Source: Lactifluus volemus (lineage: Eukaryota > Basidiomycota > Agaricomycetes > Russulales > Russulaceae). From it: a stretch of 64,000 bases of DNA. Both the position numbers and the translations under genes were made by a program. Where the stretch lies: the NCBI GenBank assembly GCA_022376515.1, contig WTXI01000068.1, positions 1 through 64,000 of the forward strand, in the 5' to 3' direction. Below are positions 1 through 9,886 of this stretch, one piece after another (the stretch's first letter is position 1; every line of letters starts with the position of its first letter). Under the pieces are notes generated by a model. The model was not told the DNA's origin, searched no databases, and saw nothing but the letters and a program-made list of their open reading frames with translations.

Positions 1-440
1 TAACCATATTTCACTGTCTCTTGTCCTCCCTTCGCTTTCCTCGCTTCATCCCTTCATGTCTTGCCTTTATCTCCTTTGTGTCTGCTTCGAACTTCGTGCC
101 TCTCGATTCCCTGTTTGGGTTTAATTTTACTTTTGTTCACTGGGTACGGTATAACGTGTCTTCCCTTTGCCTGTTGGCCTCGGCTGCCTCGCGCTGCATC
201 TAGGCCCTTAATTTTTGGTTTTTACTTTTCGTTGAGAAAATGCGAGTGCGAGCATCCTATGAAGCAGCATGTCCTTTTAACTTGCCTGTAGTATGCCTTC
301 ACCTTAGAGTGCCTCGCGCTCTCTTTTTGACCTTTATTTGTGCGTCCATTCTTAATGTGTTCATCTTTATTCTCCATTTGCTAGCTATAGGTAGAATTGT
401 ATTCAGGGTCTGTAATTGTATACATAGTATCACCGTTGGA
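1..440 (+). other. Orphan 3' flank of a WW-type DUF6535 gene lying left of the window
   Basis: No coding region is seen. This stretch (CT-rich, with the phrases TTTCACTGTCTCTTGTCC and CTCGATTCCC) repeats almost word for word the sequence found just downstream of gene D (12357-12750), and more loosely that downstream of genes B, C and I. It is therefore read as the 3' flank of another family member outside the window. This is inference from repeat similarity. Confidence 0.6.
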
Positions 441-2068
441 GGGTCGGGCGTTGCCTCGAGGATGTAGCGGTTGGGGAGGAAGTCGCGTTGTCTGTGCTTA
501 TCTCAGCGTCGGGTAACTGTATGTCCGCTACGCTTCCCACGCTGTCATCCTCAGGCTGACCCCGCTGTCCCTAATCCCCATTCCACCGTCCCCACCGTTC
601 TCGTTCTAAAGTCGTTTCGCCCTCGGAAATGCCCAATTACGGATCGAGTGACTACACTTTAATCTTGGACGATTCCGATTTTGAGGGTCGATCGGTTTCT
701 CCTCGCCCCTCTGCATCTCCCGGACTCACTCGTCGACGTTCAGGTCTCCCCATACCTTTCGCTACATACTCGCTCATTTGAAAACTCGGATGTTACACCA
801 TCTTGCCATGAGAGTGAGTTTGCGTTCTGATAGGACACTATTATTTTTCATGTCCCAAGCCATCTATCTACCTTGCAAGATGTTCAGTATTATTGCCTAT
901 TTTCACGCTATATACAACCAAAACTTACTACCATTGACACGAACACTTTGGTGGATGTATCCACAGAGACGAGGCAGTCCTCGAACAACTTTTCTAAGAA
1001 CGCAACAGGCTTCGTTTTTATAGTAAAGCTCGCTGCGACGAAAGAGCGAGCACATAATTAGTAGGTTGATTTGGAGCGATAGCTTCTTCGGCTGACCTTG
1101 CGTCTGAAGAAGCTTGTTGATATGCAGAAACCAGCTGCATATAGGCCGTCTCAGGAGGGGCCTGTGCTCTAATGGGTGAGATAACGCTTTGAATAATGCA
1201 CTGGGTTTCTTGAGTGACCATCACAAGGGGGCCCAGGGGGGTGGGGGTACGCGCGGTGGAGGGGCGTGTCCTGCCACCCCTACGCGTCAAGAATTGTTTA
1301 CATCAGCGGTCTAGTTACATCTTCCGTGCCTGTCTTCCTCTCCTTGTTCGCCTGTCCTCTATCCCCCATTCCAGCGGTTTACCTAGACAATCATATGGTG
1401 TGCAAGTTGTCTAGCATGCAAGTTATGTCATTGAAATAGCATCCGACTGAGAGTGTGTACACTTCCTTGAGCAGGGGAAAGAATTCGCTGACTCGGAGCG
1501 CTTCAACTTGAAACGACTCGCTGCTGCGTTACGGCATCCCGCTTTCTCACGTGACTCTAGACTTAACCGCATCGTTGGTCGAGGGGAACGGTACCTGGAG
1601 AAGCACGATGCGAAAGCAACTAGCTCTCTCTTTGGTTGGGATCGATCGGGATGCTATACTGTAGGGTCTTGCGGGCTGTTGGAGGTGCGTCTCCCGCTCG
1701 GCTGTCATCAAATTTGACGTAGTCGCATGTTGTTCTGCTCCCATCCCCGACCTCAGGCTCTCGCTCTCGCCATCTACACCGCTCTGGGTTTGTTTAGATT
1801 CGAGATGATACTGCGCCTTGTTTCGCTTTCTGTATATCAACCCTATCATCTATTGCATTTTTTGTTTTTCGACAAGCCTTTTTATTAATAAATATTATTG
1901 CACAATTTTCACAATGGTGGCTTTGCGTTGAAACGCCCAAACCCCGCACGTGTAGTGACTCTTAAGTTAGAAGCTGTCGCCTTTGCCACGTGGTTTCATT
2001 CTCTCGTTTCGCTTGCGACACAGCTATACCCTCCTCTAAAGCGTCCTCCAGTCCATAAAGATTCTGAA
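441..2068. other. Gene-free stretch built from duplicated promoter-region pieces
   Basis: No gene is supported here. Positions 460-600 repeat the distal upstream region of gene E (13065-13200). Positions 780-957 match 5685-5840, and 1526-2068 match 5850-6530, the region before gene C. The piece in between (about 958-1525) has no counterpart upstream of C and may be an insertion. The open frames inside (for example reverse 1018-1290) show no recognisable domain. Confidence 0.5.
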
Positions 2069-2446
2069 ATGACTCAACCTCAAAGTCTTAAACACCGGAT
2101 CCTTCCCGTAATTGATCATGGAGCGCCGGGGACGGCGAACCGCAAAGGTATGTTTCCCCTCTTCTCACCTTTGATATTACCCGATTTCATTACTTACCTT
2201 CCACTAGATGCCGCCACAGACCGGGATTCGAGCGACGAAAGCGACGAAAATGAGCCCGAGCTTGCTGATAGCTCCGGGGGACTCTTCTCAATGTACCAGG
2301 ATATGACAGACGAAGACGATAAACAGAGGGCTAAACGCTGGCTAAAGGATGCTGACGGGATTCTTGTCTTTGTACGCACCTCAGTTTCATTCAATTTCCA
2401 CACCGCTTCACGCATCAGATCAATATTATAGACGGGTTCAAGTTGA
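2069..2446 (+). pseudogene. Locus A: 5' fragment of a WW-type DUF6535 gene (exons 1-2 only)
   Basis: Exon 1 (2069-2147), a 60-bp intron (2148-2207), exon 2 (2208-2371) and intron 2 (2372-2431) match the 5' parts of genes B-D. The start is MTQPQSLKHRI and exon 2 carries the acidic stretch DSSDESDENEPE, the DSSGGLFSMYQDMT block and [11 protein letters not shown]. After the intron 2 acceptor the next codons read Thr-Gly-Ser-Ser-stop, and everything that should follow (membrane segments, helical region, WW tail) is missing. The sequence then turns into unrelated CT-rich DNA. It is a truncated duplicate, probably a breakpoint product. The promoter-side flank is shared with gene C. Confidence 0.75.
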
Positions 2447-2633
2447 TCTCCCTAACTTCAAGTTATCTCCTGCCCTCCCCCGCCCCCGTATTCCACCGTA
2501 AAGGTCACAGAGAGCTTGTTTAGACCGACTTATCTTTTTCATATTATTGGCAATTTCACAGTGCGAGGGCAGACTTTACTCACGGTATACTAGTAGTGGC
2601 GATAGCAGTGGCTCAGACTGTCAGACTAAAAAC

Positions 2634-2692
2634 TGTCTATCAGGAATGGCGTCTGGGAATGGCGTCTGGAATCTCACGTTTTGCTACGCACT
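2634..2692 (+). promoter_or_regulatory. Conserved proximal upstream motif of gene B
   Basis: The phrase CAGGAATGGCGTCTGG followed by AATCTCACGTTTTGC, about 50-100 bp before the start codon, recurs upstream of genes D, E and I in nearly the same place. In B the GGAATGGCGTCTGG part is doubled. No factor is identified; the role as promoter element is inferred from position and conservation. Confidence 0.4.
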
Positions 2693-2737
2693 ACACCATG
2701 CAAACCTTCTCTTTTCTCCATACCACACAATTCTCCA

Positions 2738-5034
2738 ATGTCTCAACCTGTCGGCCAAGAACATGAGACCCTCCACGTAATTGACAATGGAGCGGCAAAC
2801 GGACAACTTGAAGGTATGTTTCCCCTACTCTCAACCTTTTTTCGATCCGATTTCACCACCTACGTTTTCATTAGGTGTTGCCACAGACCGGGCCTCGCGG
2901 AGGGACGAAAATCACAGGCCGAGGCCCGACCGTCGCGGTGATGATAGCTCCGGGGCTTTCTTCTCACTGTACCAGGATATGACAGAAGAAGAAGACAAAC
3001 AGAGGGCTAAACGCTGGCAAAAAGATGCTGACGGGATTCTTGTTGTCGTACGCACCTCAGTTTCATTTCTACACCGCTTCAAGCATTGAATTAACATTAC
3101 AGACGGGTTTATTGTCTGTCGCCGCTGTTACATTACTTACGGTGACAATTCCGGACCTCAAGGATGATCCGCAGACAACGTCCGCATTCTATGTCAGGCA
3201 ACTCTTTGAGCTTCAACTTGCCGAATACCATAACCAATCCACCCGTTTCATTCCGGATCAACCTCCTTCGTCCTCATTTTCATCGAGCTCCGTCACAGCG
3301 AATGCACTCCTTTTCATGTGTTTGTCTCTCAATCTTTTCTCTGCAATGCTGGCTCTGTTGCTACAGCAATGGACACGTCAATACCTCATGCTTGCTCATT
3401 CCCTACAGTTCAGCTCCGAAATCCGGGCGCGGGTGCGCGAAGTCTTTGGCGGTGGCCAGAAGAAATCGCCAATCATTTTGGCTCTTCTGGTATCAATGTC
3501 TTCGGTTCTTCTTTCCCTGTTTCTTTTTTGTCTCGCCCTTACCGCTTACCTTATCTTTCACAACCGGCCGGTCCAACTCTGCTTCTACCTTTGCTCGATC
3601 GTTTGCCTTTTGATAGGGGGCTTCATCAAACGTATGCACAAAATTGCATTAGACCTATCATTCCACGCAAATGTCCGGATCTTACCGCTTTTGTCGTTTG
3701 TACTACCTCAGGAATTTATCTGGAAATCGACCATGGAGATCGACGACCGCATCCTAGACCAGATATTAAAGACACTCAAGCCGGAGAATTCAGATCTAGT
3801 GCGATTGGGAAAAGAGAAACTTATATTGGCAATGAAGAACTTAATGGAGCGTATTTGGTCATCCAATTCCCTCTCCGACTCGGAGAAAACACGGCGAGTC
3901 GTTGCCTGTGTGGAGGTCGCTGATGCTCTACGCCTCTCGGACGTAGCTTCGTCAATCCTTGAAATAATATTCCCCAGGGATCACCATCAATTGCTACAAT
4001 CTGTTGAATTGGGGCGGTCCTTGAGAAACCAAGGCCAGGGGAAGATAGGTCTGTGCGCACAAAGCCTCGTTGCTGGCATCATATCAAACGTGCAGTCAGG
4101 CGATGACCGTTGGATTGCGCTAGCTGCGAACCAATTAGGGAAATCGGAAGATGTCATTCGGGACTACCTCGAACATGGTCATGAAAACTTGTTACTCGCT
4201 AACCTGACGCACACCACTCGACAAGTAATTGTGTCTGAGGATCGGGATATGGCCTCCGCATCGTCCATCATATTACCGACACTTTCCAATTTTGACGTAA
4301 GCGATACTCTTCCAGGACTGAAACGCGACTTTTTCGTCTTGTGGGATGAAATCGATCGAGAAGCACCGAACAATAGGGTTCTTACCAAGATCCGCAACGA
4401 CCTTCATTATCTCCGCCAAACTTTAAATCCTCTCCCTCCTGGCTGGGAGGCCCGACGTACTCCACAAGGGCCCATATACTACGTTGATCACAACACTCGT
4501 AGCGTCAGTTGGACACATCCAACCATCAACGAAGGTCTACCCCCTGGTTGGGAGGTCCGACGCACACAAGGTGGGCGCATATACTACGTTGATCACAACA
4601 CCCGCAGCACCACTTGGACCCGTCCGTCCTACTCCCCTCCTCATAACCCCCCTCACACACCTCAGGCTGCTCCCTCACTGGAGGTAACACAGCAGTCTTC
4701 GTCCCACCTCAACGCCGAGCGCCTCAGGCTCGAAAGTGACGGCCGTTCTCAGGCCGGTCCTTCACAGCCCATAGTAGCTTCCGCTGTCACCACGACAGCA
4801 GTCAACATTACCCACTCGTCTGGAGAGCACCCTACCGTTCAGCTTGATTTTACTAGCGGCGTGCTTCATGCGAGTACCCATTCTCCCACGAACGTTTCAA
4901 TGGCCCCTTCTGCCAGTGCCAGTTCGCCACCCCTCGGTGCGCGTCACAATTCCGGGGAACCGGACGATTCAATCGAGATGAGATCCACAGTCCCGTCAGC
5001 TGAAAATCGTGACCCGCCGGATGATTCCGCTTAG
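2738..5034 (+). CDS. Gene B: DUF6535 membrane protein with two WW domains
   Basis: The three-exon model is 2738-2813, 2875-3047 and 3103-5034, giving about 726 residues. The start codon sits in the context TTCTCCAATGTCTCA, which all forward family members share. Exon 2 gives [18 protein letters not shown] and [11 protein letters not shown]. Exon 3 opens with [19 protein letters not shown]. Hydrophobic segments lie near residues 84-102, 151-171, 209-235 and 240-258. A conserved helical region with [12 protein letters not shown] follows. WW domains lie at about 526-558 ([25 protein letters not shown]) and 561-593 ([15 protein letters not shown]); both Trp, the Tyr pair and the final Pro are present, as in group I WW domains that bind PPxY ligands. 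The tail is Ser/Thr-rich low complexity. Intron 2 (3048-3102) is 55 bp. Function beyond membrane-anchored WW adaptor is unknown. Confidence 0.85.
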
Positions 5035-6530
5035 TCTCTGCTTAACCGAACCAAGTTGTTGCTGATCGTCCTTGTAGGTTCAATTCTCTTGTCGAGCTTA
5101 TGCGTTATCTTTTTTTTGGAATTTGCAGCCACATTTTGTGTACCATGTTTCACACCCCCTCTCCTCCCTTGGTTGCCTCGTTTTATCCCTTCTCGTCTAC
5201 TCTAGCCATCCTCTTAGCCTTGATATCCTTGTACCTCGGGCACGGACCCGCTCACTGCGGCTTCGTGCTACACTAACGTTTCCATTGCTTCCTTTATGTA
5301 TTCTACGTGTCTCGTGCCTCTCGATTCCTTGTTTAGTTTCATGTTCGTTTTTGTGCGCTCTGTGCTGCTCACAACTGCCTCACGCCGCGTCTATGCCCTT
5401 AAATTTTTGTGTTACTCCTCTTCTTACGGTTGTATCTGTATACATATCCCTTAAAGAGTGCCTTGAGATCTCTTTCTGACCTGTGTTTGTGTGTCCGTTC
5501 TTAATGCGTTCAACTTTATTCTTCAATTGCTAGTAGTTACAGGTAGAATTGTATGGGTCTGTGAATTGTACTGCCAGCGTATAGCATCACCGTTCACACA
5601 GTTCCCGTTCTAAACTCGTTCGCCCACTTTAAGCTTATCTCGACCTCGATTCACCATGTTCAACCTCGCCTCGCCTCTTCGTCTACCATCTTGCCACGAG
5701 AGTGGGTTTTTGCTTTCCAATGGGATACTGTAATCTTGCATGTCTGTCCCAGGCAATCTATCTACCTTGCAAGATGTGAATTCAACATTATTGCCTATTT
5801 TCATGCTATATGCAACTAAAACTTACTACCATTGACACGAACTGGGGGTAACGCTGTGTTACGGCATCCCGCTTTCTCACGTGACTCCAACTCGCCAATC
5901 GCCATCGTTGGTCGATGGATGCACTTGTTCCCACTGGCCCCTGGGAACGGTTTACATCGAGAAGAATCACAAACGCGAAAACAACTACTTGCATCAAAGG
6001 CAAGAATGCAAGACGAGTAGCACGAGAGCTAGAAGCGGCGAGATATAAGAATCGCAAATTCGCGCCCTGGTCACGCCACGGTCTGTGAGAGTAATAGTTG
6101 GGATGCTAGAGGGTCTTGCGCGTTGTTGGAGGTGTGTCTCTCCCCAGGCTATCATCAAATTTACGTAGTCGTGTTGTTCTGCTCCTATTTCCCACCCACA
6201 CTCTCTCGTCATCTTCGCTCCCATATTCTATCGTGAGAGTTGAGCTCTGGGCCTGTTTAAATTCGAGAGGACACTGCTTTTTTTGTTTCGCTTTCGGTAC
6301 GAGCTGTTTTAATATTATTGCGTATTCTCACAATGCGGGCTTTGTGTTGAACGCTCACACTTGTACGTGCAGAGACCTCATAAGTTACGTTAGAAGGCGT
6401 CAGTTTCAGGAACGGTCTCTGCCAGTGGTTTCTCACGGTTTTGATTGCGACACAGCTGTACAGTAGCCTTCTCAAAGCGTCCTCTAGGACATACGAACTA
6501 CTTCTCCTTTCCATAACCCACAATTCTTCA
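5035..6530. other. Intergenic: gene B 3' flank and gene C upstream region
   Basis: Positions 5110-5560 carry the CT-rich 3' flank shared by the WW-type genes. Positions 5685-6530 repeat the upstream region of locus A (780-957 and 1526-2068), including the phrase ACGGCATCCCGCTTTCTCAC. No coding region is supported. The gene C start lies directly at the end of this stretch, after CAATTCTTCA. Confidence 0.5.
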
Positions 6531-9147
6531 ATGTCTCAATTTGAAAGTCTTGAACATCGGATCCTTGACGCAATTGATCATGGGGCGGCGAACAGCCAAG
6601 GTATGTTCCCTCTACTCTCGACTTTGATACTACCCGATTCCACTACTTATAGATGTTGCCACAGACCGGGATTCGAGTGACGGAGGTGACGAAGGCGACA
6701 AAAGCGACAAAAGTGACAAAGGAGACAAAAGTGGCAAAGGCGGCAAAGGCGACAAAAGCGGCGAAAATGAGCCCGAGCGTGCTAATAGCTCCGAGGATCT
6801 TTTCTCAATGTACCAGGGTATGACAGAGGAAGACGACAAACAGAGGGCTAAACGCTGGCTAAAGGATGCTGACGGGATTCTTGTTTTTGTACGCACCTCA
6901 GTTTCATTCATTTTCCACACCGCTTCACGCATCGGGTCAATATTACAGACCGGCTTGTTGACTGTCGCCGTTGTTACATTACTTACTGTGACAATCCCGA
7001 ATCTCAGGCAAGATCCGCAGGAAACGACCGCATTCTATCTCACGCAACTCTTTCAGCTTCAACTTAGCGCATACGAAAACCGATCTATCCCTTTCATTCC
7101 GGACCAACCTCCAACCTCTTCTCCAGTAATCTTCATTATAGCGAATACATTCCTTGTCATTTGCTTGTCTCTCAATCTTTTCGCTGCAATGCTGGCTCTG
7201 TTGCTACAGCAATGGACACGTCAATACCTCATGCTCACTCATTCCCCACAGTCCAACTCGGACGTCCGAGCGCGGGTGCGCGAAGTCTTTGGCGGTCGCC
7301 CTCCTCAGAATTCGCCAATCTCTTCGGCTGTTCGGGTATCGATGAATTCGTTGTTATTATCCGTGTTGATGTTCTTTTTCGCCCTCGCACTTTATCTCTT
7401 CCATTTCCACCCGTCGGTCATCATTTGCTTCTACATTTGCTCAGTCGGTTGCTTCTTGACATATGTCTACATCAAACGCATGCCAAGACGTGCATTAGAT
7501 CTATCATTCATCGCAAGCATGTTGTCCTTACAGGTTGTTCCTGATAAACCTTTCTGGAAATCGACATATAAACACAAGATCGACAACGGCATCCTAAACC
7601 GGCTATTCGGAGCACTCTCGGGGGATTCCGAACTAGTGCGATTCCTTGAGGGCATCCCTGACTTCTGTAGATCATCACTAGTCGACGATCCTCAACAGAA
7701 GATCATTGAAATAGGAAAAGAGAAGCTTAATATGGCAGTGAGGGATTTAATGGAACGTACTTGGTCATCCAATTCCCTCTCCGACCCGGAAAAGATACGG
7801 CGAGTCGTCGCCTGTGTGGGGCTCGCCGATGCCGTACGCCTCTCGGACGTAGCGTCGTCAATCCTTGAAATAATATTCCCCCGGGATCACCATCAACTGC
7901 TACATTCTGTCCAAATGGGGCGATCCTTGAGAAACCAACGTATTGGCACCCAGGAGAAGATAGGGCTATGCGCACAAAGCCTTGTTGCTGGCATTATTTC
8001 GAAAGTGCAGCCAGGCGATCACCGTTGGATTTCGCTAGCTGCGGTCCACTTAGGGAAATCTGAAGATGTCATTCGGGGCTACATCAAACACGGTCAAGGA
8101 AACTTGTTACTCGCTAACCTGACGCACATCACTCGCCAAATCTTTGAGTCGTCTCCGGAGGATCGGGATATGGTCGACGCATCATTGTTCATCTTACCGA
8201 CACTTTCCAATTTTGACATAGAAAATATTCTTCCTGGACTGCAGCACGACTTCCTTGCCTTGTGGAATAAAATCGATCGAGAAGCATCAAACGATCGAGT
8301 TCTTACGATTATCCGCAACGACCTTGATTTTCTCCGCCAAGTATTAACTCCTCTCCCCCCTGGCTGGCACTGGCAGGCCCGACATACTCCACAAGGGCGC
8401 ATATACTACGTTGATCTCGACACTCGTAGCGCCAGTTGGACACATCCAACAACCATCAACGATGGCCTCCCTCCTGGCTGGGAGGCCCGACGCACACAAG
8501 ATGGACACATCTTCTACGTTGATCACAACACGCGCAGCACCACTTGGATATTTCCAACCTCCAACATCAATATTCTCCCTCCTGGCTGGGAGGTCCAACG
8601 CACACCGGATGGGCGCATATTCTACGTTGATCACATCACGTGCAGCACCACTTGGACCCGTCCGCCCTACCGCCCTTCTCATACCCCCCCTCTCACACCT
8701 CAGGTATCACAGCAGCCTGAGGCTCCTGATCGAATCGTCACAGACAATGTCTACGACTTTTCATCGCAACGCTCCCCCACAGCCTCTGCCTCATCTTCGT
8801 CCCACCTCGATGCCGAGCGCCTCAGGCTCGAAAGTGACGGCCGTTCTCAGGCCGGTCCTTCACAGGCCATAGTAGTAGCTTCCTCTGCCACCACAACAGC
8901 AGTCAACATTGCTGACTCGTCTGGAGAGCACCCTACCGTTCGGCTTGACCCTACTACCAGCGGAGTGCTTCCTGCCAGTAGTACCCATTTTCCAACGAAC
9001 TTGAACGTTTCAATGGCCCCTTCTGCCAGTGCCAGTTCGTCACCTCTCGGCGCGCGTCACGATTCCGGGGAGCCGGACGATTCAATCGAGATGAAATCCA
9101 CAGTCCCGTCAGCTGAAAATCGTGACCCACCAGATGATTCCGCATAG
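6531..9147 (+). CDS. Gene C: DUF6535 membrane protein with three WW domains
   Basis: The exons are 6531-6600, 6653-6888 and 6949-9147, giving about 834 residues, the longest WW-type member. Exon 2 is expanded by a Lys/Asp/Gly/Ser repeat (GDKSDKSDKGDKSGKG) encoded by 9-bp DNA repeats. NSSEDLFSMYQGMTEED and [11 protein letters not shown] follow. Membrane segments lie near 103-121, 163-189, 232-255 and 258-277. Three WW domains begin near residues 571 (with a short HWQ insertion after the first Trp), 609 and 644, with cores [24 protein letters not shown] and FYVDHITCSTTW; each keeps both signature Trp. RPPY follows the last WW. Intron 2 is 60 bp, in frame and without stop, so its retention would add 20 residues. 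The reading frame is clean throughout, so this is probably a functional gene. Confidence 0.85.
6684..6767 (+). repeat. Coding 9-bp tandem repeat in gene C exon 2
   Basis: Units of the form GGCGACAAA, GGAGACAAA and AGTGACAAA run head to tail and encode alternating Gly/Ser-Asp/Gly-Lys triplets. Sister genes lack this block, so it expanded in C alone. It would lengthen the charged N-terminal segment before the first membrane helix. Confidence 0.75.
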
Positions 9148-9886
9148 TCTCCGCTTAACCGAATGCCGATGGTCCTTGTGGATTCATTATTCTTGTCGAG
9201 GCTAAGCGTTATTGTATTAGTATTGGTTTTCCCGGAAACGTGTGACAAGTGGCAGGTGGTCATCCCTTCGCTCGCCTCGTTTCATCCCTTCTCGTCTATT
9301 GTCGCCATTGTACCTCAAGCACAGAACCACTCACTGCGGCTTCGTGCTAAACTAACGTTTCCTTTGTCTCCTTTTATGTCTCGTACGTGCCGCATCTATG
9401 CCCTTAAGTTACTCCTCGTCTTACCTTAAAGAGTGCCTTGAGCTCTCTTTTTTTCTGACCTTTATTCGTGGGTCCATTCTTAACGCGTTTAACTTTTATT
9501 CCCCGCTTGCTAGCTACAGGTAGAAATGTATTCAGGGTCTATGATTGTACCGTATAGTATTACCGTCCCCACCGTTCTCGTTCTGAAGCCGTTTCGCGCT
9601 CGGAATTGCCCAACTCAATCAAGTTGTATTCCCCTGTGAAGGCATGCTCAGTAGGAAGGGAAATGGCTGTACAGAAGACTGGCTGGGAGAAATTCGCATG
9701 TAGTCAGGGGTGTGCCTGAGCGGGGGTGAAATTGAAGCCGGGTTGAGCCGGGGACTTTGCGTTGAACTTGCACGTGTAACTTAGTAGTGGCTCAGTGCTC
9801 AGCGCTCAGGCTAGACCGACGCTGTCCTGGTTATCAGGAATGGCGCCTAGATTCTCACGTTTGCGACCCCCTAACATAATTCTCCA
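9148..9886. other. Intergenic: gene C 3' flank and gene D upstream region
   Basis: Positions 9270-9560 are a shortened version of the common CT-rich 3' flank. Positions 9600-9800 hold a G-rich stretch with the phrase TTGCACGTGTAACTTAGTAG, including an E-box CACGTG, which recurs before gene I (32449-32471). No gene is seen. Confidence 0.5.
9823..9863 (+). promoter_or_regulatory. Conserved proximal upstream motif of gene D
   Basis: TGTCCTGGTTATCAGGAATG followed by GCGCCTAGATTCTCACGTTT ends 24 bp before the start codon. The same block precedes genes E and I at nearly the same distance. Role inferred from conservation only. Confidence 0.45.

Noticed and set aside
4179..4397. Antisense frames opposite the WW genes (similar ones at 8344-8682, 11568-11819, 14804-15208)
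   Set aside because: They recur at the same place in every paralogue because the sense strand is conserved; no independent signal of coding.
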